DNA of 64,000 nucleotides from Clostridia bacterium (GCA_017524165.1 JAFWUH010000002.1:1-64000), one strand, 5' to 3'; positions 18,090-27,547 are shown, counted from the first letter of the stretch. Translations and numbers: made by a program. Notes: a model not told the origin generated them from the letters alone.

Positions 18090-21085
18090 GAAATATTGTG
18101 AAGCATTATCCGGTCGGTTCCGGTGTGGTTGAGGCGTTAAAAGGAATTGATTTGACCTTTCGTGAAAGCGAGTTTGTCTCTATTTTAGGTCCGTCCGGCT
18201 GTGGAAAAACCACCCTGTTGAATATTATCGGCGGTTTGGACGGCTATACCAGCGGAGACCTGATAATCAACGGCAAATCCACCAAGGATTTTAAAGACCG
18301 CGATTGGGACACCTACCGCAACCATTCAGTGGGATTCGTGTTTCAAAGCTACAATCTGATCCCGCACCAAACGGTTTTACAGAATGTCGAATTGGCGTTG
18401 ACCCTTTCGGGCGTTTCCAAAGCGGAGCGCAGAAAACGCGCCAGACAGGCGTTGGAAGAGGTCGGACTCGGCGATCAGCTGGATAAAAAGCCGACGGCAA
18501 TGTCGGGCGGTCAAATGCAACGCGTCGCTATTGCCCGTGCGATCGTCAATGATCCGGATATTATTTTGGCGGATGAACCGACCGGCGCTTTGGATACCGA
18601 AACCAGCGTTCAAGTCATGGAAATTCTTAAAGGGATTTCCCAAAACCGACTGGTCGTTATGGTCACCCATAACCCCGATTTAGCCGAACAGTATTCCACC
18701 CGAATCGTTCGGATGTTAGACGGCAGACTGACCGATGATTCGGCACCGCTTTCAGAAGAAGAACAACAGGTCGAAAGTCAACAAGCCGTTGCCAAAGCGG
18801 CGGCGGAATCAAAGAAGAAAAAGCCGTCGATGTCCTTTGTGACCTCCTTTGGTTTGTCGCTCAAGAATTTATTTACCAAAAAGGGAAGAACGGCGCTGAC
18901 TTCATTTGCCGGCTCCATAGGTATTATCGGTATTGCGTTGATCTTTGCCGTAAGTCAGGGCACGACGCTTTATGTGAACCATGTGCAGGAGGAAACGCTT
19001 TCGTCCTATCCGTTGGTCTTAGAGGCGCAACAGATGGATATGTCTACCCTGATCGAAACCTTTATGGGGAAAGCCCGTTCCATTGGGGAACACGAAAAAG
19101 ACGCGGTTTATCAAAAAGCCATGTTTTATGAAATGATGAACGCGTTGAATAATTCCAGAACCAAGCAAAATGATTTGAAATCCTTTAAAACATTTTTGGC
19201 AAACGAACGCGCCGCCGAAGAAAGCAAAACCGGTTTGAAAGAAGCGGTCAGCGGCGTACAGTACGCCTACAAGATGAATTTGTTGGTGTATACCAAAAAT
19301 GTCGACGGAGAGATCATTCCGTCCGATTCTCAAAAGCTGATGCGGAATATTATGCGGGAATATATGGGCGCAAATACCTCCTCCGAGACCTCGTCGTCGT
19401 CAACGCGGGGACAATCGACATTCGGCGGTTCTTCCATGATGGGCTCGCGTACGCTTTGGCAGGAAATGTTGCCCGGGGACAACGGCAAACTGATCAACCC
19501 CATCCTGGAAAAACAGTATGATGTGGTTTACGGAAGCTGGCCGACACAGTATAACGAAGTGGTATTGGTGTTGGATAAAAACAACGAACTGGATGATATG
19601 TCGCTTTATGCCTTGGGATTAAAATCTGCGGATGAAATCGAAAATATGATGAAGGCAGTCAGGGAAAAAACCGAGATTGAATATGAGGAAAAGCAATGGT
19701 CCTATCCCGAAATCTGCGCGATGGATTTCCGCGTCATTTTGAACTACAATTGCTATACCTTGGATGAAACAACCGGTACCTATGCCGATTTGCGGGATAC
19801 CAAAGCAGGATTGCAGTATTTGTACGATAACGGTTTTAACTTGAAAGTCTCCGGCATCATTCGCCCGAGCGAGAATGCCTCTTCGACCATGTTGACCGGT
19901 TCGATCGGGTATACCTCCAAGTTGACCGAATATGTGATTGAACACGCGAAGGAATCAACGGTGGTGCAAAAACAATTGGAGGATCCTGCTACCGATGTCT
20001 TTACGGGTCTGCCGTTTAAGGATACCGACGGGAAGCTGGACGACGCCAAGAAAGTCAACGATTTCAAAACCTACTTGGCATCGTTGGACGAAAAGGGGAA
20101 AGCCGAGGCTTATATTAAAATCATGTCTATTCCGTCAGAGGAAATGATGCAGAAGACCGTAACCGACACCATGCAATCGTTGAACCGTCAACAAATGGAA
20201 CAGACCTTATCGTCGGCGTTGACCGAACAGATGGGCATGAAATCTTCCGAAGTGGAAAAATATGTTGCCGAGATGAGCGATGAGGAAATGCAAAAACTGT
20301 TCGAGAACATGATCAGAGAACGGTTTAAACAGCAGTATGCCGAACAGATCGCCGCACAGTTTGCGCAGGCGCCCCCCGAACAACTGGCAGGAGCGTTGGA
20401 CAAGGCGCTGTCGCAGTATACCGACGAACAGTGTGTGCAGTATTACGACGAGGTTTTGACCTTTTCCGAATCGTCCTACGAGGATAATTTAAGCACCTTG
20501 GGATGCGTGGATTTAGATAATCCGTCCGCGATTTACCTCTATACCGCGAGCTTTGAAGATAAAGATTTGGTCAAGGACGCGATTCAGGACTATAACGAGA
20601 GTGTGAATGAATTGCAGGAAATTAGCTATACCGACTATGTCGGACTGCTGATGTCTTCGGTAACCACGATCATTAACGCCATTACCTATGTTTTGATTGC
20701 CTTTGTGGCGGTTTCGTTGATCGTTTCGTCGATTATGATTGGGGTCATCACCCTCATCTCGGTGCAGGAACGCACTAAAGAAATCGGTATTTTGCGCGCT
20801 ATCGGTGCCTCCAAGAAAAATGTTTCGAGTATGTTCAATACCGAAACGGTGATTATCGGGATGGCTTCAGGACTGTTTGGTGTGGGCATTACCTATCTGT
20901 TGTGCATTCCAATCAATATGATTTTGCACCGCTTGACCGATATTCACAATCTTTCCGCCTATCTGCCGCCGCATGTTGCGGTTGTGCTGGTGCTGATCAG
21001 TATGTTCCTGACCTTGATCGCGGGCATTATTCCCTCGCGAAGCGCCGCGAAAAAGGATCCTGTAGTCGCCTTAAGAAGTGAATAA
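18077..21085 (+). CDS. ABC transporter ATPase-permease fusion, MacB/FtsX type
   Basis: A 1002-residue fusion. The N-terminal ATPase (about 1-230) has Walker A GPSGCGKTT, the signature MSGGQMQ and Walker B IILADEPTGALD. A first membrane helix (about 265-285) follows, then a very large extracytoplasmic region (about 290-860, rich in helical Gln/Glu stretches), then three C-terminal helices of the FtsX/MacB permease type. Such proteins do not move small molecules through the membrane in the classic way but export lipids or peptides, or transmit force to surface partners. AGGAGG precedes the ATG, which overlaps the hydrolase gene. Confidence 0.88.
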   Translation: MLELRNIVKHYPVGSGVVEALKGIDLTFRESEFVSILGPSGCGKTTLLNIIGGLDGYTSGDLIINGKSTKDFKDRDWDTYRNHSVGFVFQSYNLIPHQTVLQNVELALTLSGVSKAERRKRARQALEEVGLGDQLDKKPTAMSGGQMQRVAIARAIVNDPDIILADEPTGALDTETSVQVMEILKGISQNRLVVMVTHNPDLAEQYSTRIVRMLDGRLTDDSAPLSEEEQQVESQQAVAKAAAESKKKKPSMSFVTSFGLSLKNLFTKKGRTALTSFAGSIGIIGIALIFAVSQGTTLYVNHVQEETLSSYPLVLEAQQMDMSTLIETFMGKARSIGEHEKDAVYQKAMFYEMMNALNNSRTKQNDLKSFKTFLANERAAEESKTGLKEAVSGVQYAYKMNLLVYTKNVDGEIIPSDSQKLMRNIMREYMGANTSSETSSSSTRGQSTFGGSSMMGSRTLWQEMLPGDNGKLINPILEKQYDVVYGSWPTQYNEVVLVLDKNNELDDMSLYALGLKSADEIENMMKAVREKTEIEYEEKQWSYPEICAMDFRVILNYNCYTLDETTGTYADLRDTKAGLQYLYDNGFNLKVSGIIRPSENASSTMLTGSIGYTSKLTEYVIEHAKESTVVQKQLEDPATDVFTGLPFKDTDGKLDDAKKVNDFKTYLASLDEKGKAEAYIKIMSIPSEEMMQKTVTDTMQSLNRQQMEQTLSSALTEQMGMKSSEVEKYVAEMSDEEMQKLFENMIRERFKQQYAEQIAAQFAQAPPEQLAGALDKALSQYTDEQCVQYYDEVLTFSESSYEDNLSTLGCVDLDNPSAIYLYTASFEDKDLVKDAIQDYNESVNELQEISYTDYVGLLMSSVTTIINAITYVLIAFVAVSLIVSSIMIGVITLISVQERTKEIGILRAIGASKKNVSSMFNTETVIIGMASGLFGVGITYLLCIPINMILHRLTDIHNLSAYLPPHVAVVLVLISMFLTLIAGIIPSRSAAKKDPVVALRSE

Positions 21086-21090
21086 GTGTA

Positions 21091-21124
21091 AAAAAATATC
21101 CGAGCACTCGCCCGGATATTTTTT
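21091..21124. terminator. Bidirectional terminator
   Basis: AAAAAATATCCG (21091-21102) pairs with CGGATATTTTTT (21113-21124). It ends both the ABC transporter gene and the converging glycosyltransferase gene, whose stop codon overlaps it. Confidence 0.85.
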
Positions 21125-22535
21125 AATGTTTCGGTTGTTTTTGTTCGGTCAGTTGGTCGATCGAAATAACTTCATCATGCTTGATCGGCTTCCAGGTCGA
21201 GGTGGAAAACAGCGCACAGATGGCAAGCGGTGCGCCGATCAAATCAAACCACGGACTTAAAAGGGTATAGAAAATCAACTTCGGCAGCGAACAGTGGATA
21301 TGCTTGCGTTCGCGAATAACGACCAAACATTCCTTCGGAATGCGGTTTAAAAAGGCAAGACCGCGGTCGATCAGGAAAAAGAGAAGACCCTTTGCCATGC
21401 CGCCGAGGAATCCGCGCGGTGCAAAGTCGCCGGCAAACACCGAGACAAGAAAAGCCGAGCAAAACCAGCGAACCAGAGGTTTCACATATTGACGGAATCC
21501 ATAATAAATTCCGCTCGGGAAGGCGTAACAAATCATATCGTAGCAAGAAAATCCACGCCAAAAATGTTCCAAAGTCACTTCGGGAGATTCGGGAGTGATA
21601 CGCAAAAGCGACCGGAGTGCGCGCCATCCGTGCACAAAAATGCCGGCAATCAGCCGCGGCAGGGTGGACAAAAACGCGTACAACCGGCCTTTGACCCAGC
21701 GCATTCGCTGACGGATCATCACACGCACTTCATAGGGCTGCTCGTCAAAAAATTCCGCATCTTCACAGAAAACAATTTTTTCACCGTCGGCAATGGCGTT
21801 GAGGGTGAATTGGGTGTCCTCGGTCAAGCAGGTGTAATGCCAACCGTCTTTGACCAGGCGGGACGCCAAAACGAATCCCGTTCCGGCAAGATGGGTAGAA
21901 GCGCCCAGCCAGGTTCGCGGACGGTGACTGAACGCAACGCTTTTATAAAAGTGAATGCCATATCCCGCCGAAATAAAGTTGCGGTCAAAGTTTTTGGTGT
22001 TGCGGTAACCGACGGCAATACCCGCACCGGTATCAAACGCCTTATTTAATTCCTTAATAAAATCAGGGTGCAGGAGGTTATCGGCATCGAAAATGATATA
22101 GCCGTCTAAGGACTCAATGCCGAAATCGCGGTCGATTTGACGGAATCCGTATTGCAGAGCATACCCCTTTCGGGCATGCTCTTTATCAAACCGCTCGTAA
22201 ACGGTGCAACCCTTTTGACGGCAGATTTCGGCGGTATTATCGGTACAGTTATCGGCAATCACAAAAATATGTATTTTGTCGGCGTCGTAGTTTTGCGCAT
22301 GGATCGAGTCTATCAGATTACCAATCACCAAATGCTCGTTTCGTGCACAAATAATTACGCCGTAACGGTGGTCGATTTTGGCGTCGGGAAAGGTTTTTTT
22401 CGGCAAGATCAACCCGAGAAAGGTATAGGCTTTTAAATACGAACGCCCGGAAAGGTAGCTTTTATGAAAAAATTTCCAAAGAACTTTCCATCCCTTTGAC
22501 AACGCTTTCCAGGCGGAAAGTATCAGATAATTCAA
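21123..22535 (-). CDS. Membrane glycosyltransferase, family 2
   Basis: A processive-type GT2 enzyme of 470 residues. The GT-A core begins at GVIICARNEH, with a DxD-type motif in IIFDADN, TEDTQF as the acceptor/base region and the RQRMRWVKG (QxxRW) motif typical of polysaccharide-making GT2s. Several C-terminal hydrophobic segments anchor it. The sugar and product are unknown. TTG at 22533-22535 is chosen as start because GAGGAG lies 11 bases upstream; an in-frame TTG at 22559 would put that ribosome-binding site inside the gene. No partner genes lie next to it. Confidence 0.83.
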   Translation of the reverse strand: MNYLILSAWKALSKGWKVLWKFFHKSYLSGRSYLKAYTFLGLILPKKTFPDAKIDHRYGVIICARNEHLVIGNLIDSIHAQNYDADKIHIFVIADNCTDNTAEICRQKGCTVYERFDKEHARKGYALQYGFRQIDRDFGIESLDGYIIFDADNLLHPDFIKELNKAFDTGAGIAVGYRNTKNFDRNFISAGYGIHFYKSVAFSHRPRTWLGASTHLAGTGFVLASRLVKDGWHYTCLTEDTQFTLNAIADGEKIVFCEDAEFFDEQPYEVRVMIRQRMRWVKGRLYAFLSTLPRLIAGIFVHGWRALRSLLRITPESPEVTLEHFWRGFSCYDMICYAFPSGIYYGFRQYVKPLVRWFCSAFLVSVFAGDFAPRGFLGGMAKGLLFFLIDRGLAFLNRIPKECLVVIRERKHIHCSLPKLIFYTLLSPWFDLIGAPLAICALFSTSTWKPIKHDEVISIDQLTEQKQPKH

Positions 22536-22693
22536 AAAGGGGTCATCTCCTCTCGACAACTTACAGCGAGGACTATTATATCAGCTATTATCCCGAAGGT
22601 CAACAAAAAACCGCGGTTAAATTCTTCGGCGGAAGATCGCTCCGACTCATAACCGCACGCCTTTATGAATAAATATTAGCGGGGGCGGTTCTG

Positions 22694-22903
22694 TTGGAAA
22701 TCAATCAAACAAAAGAAAAAACATTCTTCTATTCAACGGTGATCCGGGTCTCTGCGGCGGCATTATTGATGCTCGGCGTGGTGACAAGCGGATTCCTTTC
22801 GGGAAAGGGCAAAAAGCCGATTGCGACCGTATCGGCACGCCCGAGCAATCCGTTTTGTGTTATTATTGATGCGGGACACGAAGCGTCGGCAAATACTATA
22901 TAA
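22694..22903 (+). pseudogene. cwlD: cwlD 5' part, interrupted by the element
   Basis: Start TTG with a GGGGGCGG stretch just upstream. The N-terminus has a signal-anchor helix (about residues 18-36), then begins the amidase_3 fold with the zinc motif VIIDAGH. Host coding ends inside the His62 codon at 22877-22878; the next eight codons (EASANTI and stop at 22901-22903) belong to the inserted element. The intact protein would be a germination-specific N-acetylmuramoyl-L-alanine amidase, which with PdaA makes the muramic-delta-lactam of the spore cortex. As it stands the product lacks nearly the whole enzyme. The matching 3' part is at 30536-31097. Confidence 0.85.
22863..22901. other. attL: left junction of the integrated element
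   Basis: Host cwlD sequence runs up to core CA at 22877-22878. Element sequence follows, with AATACTATAT at 22892-22901 starting 13 bases after the core. This arm mirrors ATATAGTATT at the right end of the element, also 13 bases from its core copy. Confidence 0.8.
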
Positions 22904-22950
22904 TTGTGCGAAACAGCTGTTTAAAAAAGCTTTTTGCTTCTGTTAAGCGG

Positions 22951-22979
22951 TTGATTTTTTGTATTTTTTATGGTATAAT
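22951..22979 (+). promoter_or_regulatory. Sigma-A promoter, extended -10, of the redox cargo genes
   Basis: TTGATT (22951-22956) and TATAAT (22974-22979) are 17 bases apart, with TG at 22971-22972. It faces into the element, about 70 bases from its left end. Two perfect palindromes, AAACAGCTGTTT (22911-22922) and AAAAAGCTTTTT just after, lie between the att site and this promoter. Confidence 0.8.
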
Positions 22980-22985
22980 CTAATC

Positions 22986-23082
22986 AATATTTACCGTCGG
23001 TAGCACCGATCTTGTCGTAGGAGAACGGTAGGGATGCGGCGGTCCGCTTCGGGTTAAATTGATGAAATGAGAGCGTTGGATC
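22986..23082 (+). promoter_or_regulatory. Structured leader before the LtrA-like gene, possible riboswitch
   Basis: About 97 untranslated bases. TACCGT (22992-22997) pairs perfectly with ACGGTA (23025-23030), enclosing a small hairpin CGGT-AGC-ACCG (22998-23008) and a second weak arm, i.e. a three-way-junction shape. A further hairpin GCGG-CGGT-CCGC follows (23036-23047). No T-tract terminator is seen, and I cannot match it to a known riboswitch class. Confidence 0.35.
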
Positions 23083-24222
23083 ATGATAAAAGAACAACCG
23101 GAGAAGAAAGAAAAAAAGGTCGAGTATATTGAGCTCATCTATGATTTGATTTTCGTTTATATGATTGGCAGAAATAATTTGATCTTACACCATATCACCA
23201 ACGGCTTTGTGGACGGAGGGGCATTTCTCAACTATATTCTTTGCACCTTTGCCGTGATCCAGATGTGGACGATGACTACCTATTACATCAATGTCTACGG
23301 ACAGCACAGTGTGCGGGATCATATCATGATGTTTGTCAATATGTTTCTGCTTTATTTTGTGGGTGAAAGTACCCGAAGCGACTGGCAGGACTACCACACC
23401 CAATACCATGTTGCATGGGCGCTGATCCTGATCAATATTGCTCTGCAATACATGATCGAATACCGCAACCGTCGGGATGAAGCGGAACACCGGAAAAGAA
23501 TTGTGCGTATGGGTACGGTGATCCTTGGTGAAGCGCTGCTGATCTTTGGCGCGATCGCTGAGTTTCGGATGTTTGAAACCTCGTTCCTTTCCTTTGTTGC
23601 CCTTGGCGCAAGTATTCTTGTAACCGCATTTACCGGAAAAGAAAACGGAAAAAACGCAGTGGATTTTCCCCATTTGTCCGAGCGGGTCATGCTCTATGTA
23701 GTGTTTACTTTCGGCGAGATGATCATTGCTGTTTCAAGTTACTTTGGCGAAAAGGTGGACTTGAACAGTCTCTATTTTTCCGCTATGAGCTTTTTGATTG
23801 TCGTCGGACTTTTCTTGTCCTACGGTGTGTTATACGATCGCTTGATTGACCGGGAAATGAAAACGAACGGGATCGGATATATTCTCACGCATATTTTTAT
23901 CATTTTTGCATTGAATAATATTACGGCAGCGCTTGAATTTATGAGAAACGACGCGGTCGATCTGATGGCAAAAATACTGTTCATTACTTTGTCGCTGATC
24001 CTCTATTACGCCTGTTTTATTCTGTTGCACCGCTACATCAAAACCAACTGTAAACCCGGCTTCGGTTTTCTCCTTGCGGCAGTCTTTATCGGGATTCTTT
24101 TCACAGGGGCGATGTTCTGTATGCGCCGCCAAATGTATATCAATATTGCGCTGACGGTGATCTTTGTTTTCGCCCTTTTCGGTCTGTTGTGTTTTTATGC
24201 GAAAAGCGAAGAGAAACCGTAA
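23083..24222 (+). CDS. LtrA-like (low temperature requirement A) membrane protein
   Basis: A 379-residue polytopic protein with about ten hydrophobic segments. Its start, KVEYIELIYDLIFVYMI, matches the (V)xxxELFYDLxFVxxI signature of the LtrA family; FTFGEMIIAVSSYFG is another family-like stretch. LtrA was named from a cold-sensitive Listeria mutant but no biochemical role is established. It is the first cargo gene of the element, behind a strong promoter and a structured leader. A clear ribosome-binding site is not obvious before the ATG. The alcohol dehydrogenase follows after 52 bases. Confidence 0.8.
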   Translation: MIKEQPEKKEKKVEYIELIYDLIFVYMIGRNNLILHHITNGFVDGGAFLNYILCTFAVIQMWTMTTYYINVYGQHSVRDHIMMFVNMFLLYFVGESTRSDWQDYHTQYHVAWALILINIALQYMIEYRNRRDEAEHRKRIVRMGTVILGEALLIFGAIAEFRMFETSFLSFVALGASILVTAFTGKENGKNAVDFPHLSERVMLYVVFTFGEMIIAVSSYFGEKVDLNSLYFSAMSFLIVVGLFLSYGVLYDRLIDREMKTNGIGYILTHIFIIFALNNITAALEFMRNDAVDLMAKILFITLSLILYYACFILLHRYIKTNCKPGFGFLLAAVFIGILFTGAMFCMRRQMYINIALTVIFVFALFGLLCFYAKSEEKP

Positions 24223-24274
24223 AAAAATAATTTAAAATTTGATTCCACACCCAAAAAATAACGGAGGGAAAAAC

Positions 24275-25441
24275 ATGCTTGGAAATTTCAGTTATCACAA
24301 TGCAACCAAACTTTATTTCGGAGAAGATTCTCTTCAATACCTGAAGCAAGAATTGCCGAAATACGGCAACAATGTCGTGCTGATCTACGGTGGCGGATCT
24401 ATTAAAAAGAACGGGATCTATGATCAGGTGATCGCCATTTTAAAGGAAAGCGGTAAAAATATTGCCGAAGATGCCGGCGTCATGCCCAATCCGACGGCAG
24501 ATAAACTGCGTGAGGGTGTAAAGATCGCCAAAGCGCACCACGCGGATTTGTTGCTCGCGGTGGGCGGCGGTTCCTGTTGTGACTATGCGAAAGCGGTATC
24601 GGTTTCGGTCCATTGCGACGAGGATCCGTGGGATAAATATTACGCGCGGTTTGAAGAACCCGACTGCGAGATTGTCCCGGTGGGATGTATTTTGACGATG
24701 GCGGGCACCGGCTCTGAAATGAACGGCGGCGCGGTGATCACCAATCACGACACCAAGCAGAAGATCGGTCATGTTTTTGGGGAAGAAGTCATGCCGAAAT
24801 TTTCCATTCTGAATCCGCGCTTTACCATGAGTCTGCCGAAGCGTCAAATGGTCGCGGGAATTTATGATATTTTCAATCATATTTGCGAGCAGTATTTTTC
24901 GGGAGAGGACGATAATGTCAGCGACGATTTGGCAGAGGCGTTAATGAAATCGGTCATCCGAAATGCGTTGGTCGCTGTGGACGATCCGGAGAATTACGAG
25001 GCGCGTTCCAATATTATGTGGGCGGCAACCTGGGCGCTCAACACCTTGATTTCCCGTGGCAAGACCACCGACTGGATGGTTCATATGCTCGGTCAGGCGG
25101 CAGGAGCCTATACCGATGCCACGCATGGGATGACGCTCTCAGCGGTTTCGTTGCCGTATTACCGCTGCATCATGCCTTATGGCTTGCCGAAGTTTCGCAA
25201 ATTTGCCGTTGATGTCTGGGGTGTGATACCGGCAGGAAAAACAGATCAGGAGATCGCGCGGGAAGGACTTGCGGCGTTGGAAAACTGGATGAAAAAAATC
25301 GGCGTTGCCATGAAGCTTTCCGAGCTCGGCGCGACCGAGGAAATGATAGAGGGTATCGCCGATGCGACCCTCATCCTGGACGGCGGATACAAGGTGCTTG
25401 ATCGCGGTGAAATTGTTCGGATACTGAAAGAAAGTCTTTAA
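24275..25441 (+). CDS. Iron-containing alcohol dehydrogenase (YqhD/BDH type)
   Basis: A 388-residue group III alcohol dehydrogenase that reduces aldehydes with NAD(P)H. The coenzyme region contains YGGGSIKKNG and AVGGGSCCDYAKA; metal-site residues are carried by HICEQYF and DATHGMTLS, and LTMAGTGSEMNGGAVI is a family hallmark. Length is normal. ATG 24275 has GGAGGG seven bases upstream, so the frame's earlier ATG-less extension is not used. It lies between the LtrA-like and flavin reductase genes of the element, suggesting a small redox or aldehyde-detoxifying cassette. Confidence 0.92.
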   Translation: MLGNFSYHNATKLYFGEDSLQYLKQELPKYGNNVVLIYGGGSIKKNGIYDQVIAILKESGKNIAEDAGVMPNPTADKLREGVKIAKAHHADLLLAVGGGSCCDYAKAVSVSVHCDEDPWDKYYARFEEPDCEIVPVGCILTMAGTGSEMNGGAVITNHDTKQKIGHVFGEEVMPKFSILNPRFTMSLPKRQMVAGIYDIFNHICEQYFSGEDDNVSDDLAEALMKSVIRNALVAVDDPENYEARSNIMWAATWALNTLISRGKTTDWMVHMLGQAAGAYTDATHGMTLSAVSLPYYRCIMPYGLPKFRKFAVDVWGVIPAGKTDQEIAREGLAALENWMKKIGVAMKLSELGATEEMIEGIADATLILDGGYKVLDRGEIVRILKESL

Positions 25442-25472
25442 AAAAATTGTCAAGCAAACGGAGGAGATTATC

Positions 25473-26036
25473 ATGAAAAAACAAATTCAAACCACAGAAG
25501 CCATTTTCCCTATGCCGGTACTGCTTATTTCGACCTTCAATGAAGACGGAACGGTCGATGTCATGAACGCGGCGTGGGGCACCATGCTGGAACGCGACAT
25601 GGTTGCACTCAACCTGACAGAAACGCACAAGACGGTTCAGAATATCAAAGCCAACCGCGGCTTTGTCATCCACATTGCGGACGCAAAGCATGTGGTGGAG
25701 GCGGACTGGTTCGGTATCGCCAGCGGCAACAAAGATCCGGAAAAGTTCAAAAAATCCGGACTGACTTTTATCGAATCAACATTGGTTCATGCGCCGATTA
25801 TCAACGAATTTCCTATTGCGCTGGAATGTGAATTTGTGGAATATCAGAATGATGCGACCGGCATCGGGGTTATCGGTAAGGTGCTTCGCACTTCGGTCGA
25901 AGAAAACCATCTGAAAGACGGTCGAGTGGATATTGATTCGCTGGAAGCGATTGCGTTTGATCCTTATACAAACGGCTACTACAAGGTCGGCGGCAGAGTC
26001 GGAAACGCGTTTCAGGACGGATTGAAACTAAAATAA
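25473..26036 (+). CDS. Flavin reductase family protein
   Basis: A 187-residue FMN-binding split-barrel protein. The opening PMPVLLISTFNEDGTVDVMNAAWGT and the MVALNLTETHKTVQNIKANRGFVIHI region are typical of flavin reductase-like/FlaRed proteins, which use NAD(P)H and FMN or act as flavoprotein electron shuttles. GGAGGAG precedes the ATG. It follows the alcohol dehydrogenase by 31 bases and ends at a strong terminator, closing the element's first operon. Confidence 0.87.
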   Translation: MKKQIQTTEAIFPMPVLLISTFNEDGTVDVMNAAWGTMLERDMVALNLTETHKTVQNIKANRGFVIHIADAKHVVEADWFGIASGNKDPEKFKKSGLTFIESTLVHAPIINEFPIALECEFVEYQNDATGIGVIGKVLRTSVEENHLKDGRVDIDSLEAIAFDPYTNGYYKVGGRVGNAFQDGLKLK

Positions 26037-26085
26037 AAAAATAGGGTAGATATCAGGAAATTTCCGGGTATCTGCCCTATTTTTA
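26037..26085. terminator. Bidirectional terminator inside the element
   Basis: ATAGGGTAGATA (26041-26052) pairs with TATCTGCCCTAT (26069-26080), flanked by A-run and T-run. It ends the flavin reductase operon and the converging FAD/Rieske gene. Confidence 0.88.
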
Positions 26086-26106
26086 TCGGTATCTGTTCCG
26101 TAGATA

Positions 26107-27396
26107 TTATTTGGCGTTGGCAGGATTATCGAGAACCTTGCCGTCTTCGGTAAAACGAGAACCGTGGCAGGGACAATCCCATGACCGTTCCGCGGCATTC
26201 CATTTGAGTGCGCATCCGAGATGCGGGCAGCGTTTCGTTGAAATCGTGAGTAAATTTTTTGTTGCTTCAAAACCGTTTACCAACAACTGCGGTTTTAAAA
26301 TACTTCTTGACGGATTGAAAACATCGGCATAATCATTCACTTTGCCGAGTATTCGATCGTTCAGTATCATCGCGGCTGTCATGGCGCCGGTCATCCCCCA
26401 TTTGTTAAAACCGCTTGCAACATAGAAATTATGCGTTCTTTTTGCGTATTGCCCGATATAGGGAATATCGTCGAGGGACATACAGTCCTGTGCCGCCCAA
26501 CGGAATTTTTCTTTTGCCTGCGGATAAGCCTTTTCGGCAAATCGGCGAAGTTCCTGCCAATTACCGCCTTTTTGTCCGGTTCGGTGTCCGCCGCCGCCAA
26601 GCAGAAGATGACCGCCGTAATTGCGGAACGATAAGCCTGTTTTGCATTCATCCACATACATGCCGTCGAGCGACTGGGCGTTTTCCAAGGCAATAACATA
26701 GGAACGGTGCTGATAAAGCTTTAAAAAATAACTGCCGTGCTTATTGATAAACGGAAAATGGGTGGTTGCAATGACGCTGTCGGCAATAATTCTTCCGCGA
26801 TCCGTGACGGCGGTGGTTCCAATCATTTCACGAACAAAGGTGTTTTCGTATATATTCAAGTCTTTACAGACGGCGGCAAGAAATTTTAGCGGATGAAACT
26901 GTGCCTGGCGGGGAAATTTCACTGCACCGGCAGTCTGCAACGGCAGGTTTATTCGATCGCAAAATACGGCGGAAACCCCCATTTTATGCAAAGCTTCTAT
27001 TTCTGCTTCAAGCATCTTCCGATTGTCAATACTGTACACATAGTTGTCCTTTATTTCATAATCACAATCGACTTTTTTGCAAAGCTCGGCATACAAATGG
27101 CACGCCGCCCGGTTGGCGGCAAGATATCGCTGTGCCGTTTCTAAGCCATACGATTTCACTATTTTATGGTAGATCAGACCGTGCTGACAGGTGATTTTAG
27201 CGGTAGTATTCTGCGTGGTGCCGGAACAGAGGCGGTTTTTTTCAACCAGCACATATTTTATGCCGCTTTGGTGCAGAAGATACGCCGTCAGGATCCCCGC
27301 GATCCCTCCGCCGATGATCAGTACATCGGTGCGGATATCCTTGTCTAACTGCACAAAACGGGGCAGTTGAGCCGTTTCTTGCCAGATTGATTCCAT
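26107..27396 (-). CDS. FAD-dependent oxidoreductase with C-terminal Rieske domain
   Basis: A 429-residue protein of the DAO type fused to a Rieske [2Fe-2S] domain, like B. subtilis YhfW. The FAD-binding motif is DVLIIGGGIAGILTAYLL at about residues 24-41, DDIPYIGQYAKRTHNFYVASGFNKWGM marks the C-terminal FAD region, and the cluster is bound by CPHLGC and CPCHGS near residues 391-414. The substrate is unknown. ATG 27394-27396 has AGAGGGA upstream; the longer frame reading from 27510 lacks a ribosome-binding site. It is the only minus-strand gene in the element. Confidence 0.9.
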   Translation of the reverse strand: MESIWQETAQLPRFVQLDKDIRTDVLIIGGGIAGILTAYLLHQSGIKYVLVEKNRLCSGTTQNTTAKITCQHGLIYHKIVKSYGLETAQRYLAANRAACHLYAELCKKVDCDYEIKDNYVYSIDNRKMLEAEIEALHKMGVSAVFCDRINLPLQTAGAVKFPRQAQFHPLKFLAAVCKDLNIYENTFVREMIGTTAVTDRGRIIADSVIATTHFPFINKHGSYFLKLYQHRSYVIALENAQSLDGMYVDECKTGLSFRNYGGHLLLGGGGHRTGQKGGNWQELRRFAEKAYPQAKEKFRWAAQDCMSLDDIPYIGQYAKRTHNFYVASGFNKWGMTGAMTAAMILNDRILGKVNDYADVFNPSRSILKPQLLVNGFEATKNLLTISTKRCPHLGCALKWNAAERSWDCPCHGSRFTEDGKVLDNPANAK

Positions 27397-27547
27397 TGCA
27401 GTCCCTCTTTTTTGTTTTTTTACCGATAGTGTTTGCACAAACGGTCTTTCTATTCCGATTGAAAGTGTAATTTGATCGCGGTTTAAACATGAAAGCAATG
27501 CAACCGACATAAATATTAGGGAAAGAAATGTCGGGAGGGTCTGCGGT

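Noticed and set aside
27431..27442. Palindrome GTTTGCACAAAC as an operator
   Set aside because: It lies in the divergent gap inside the element and could bind a regulator, but one short palindrome with no matching copy is not enough to call a site.
27506..27516. CATAAATAT as a sigma-E or sigma-K -10 for the recombinase operon
   Set aside because: It matches only partly and no -35 stands at the right distance, so sporulation control of the recombinase is not supported by the sequence itself.
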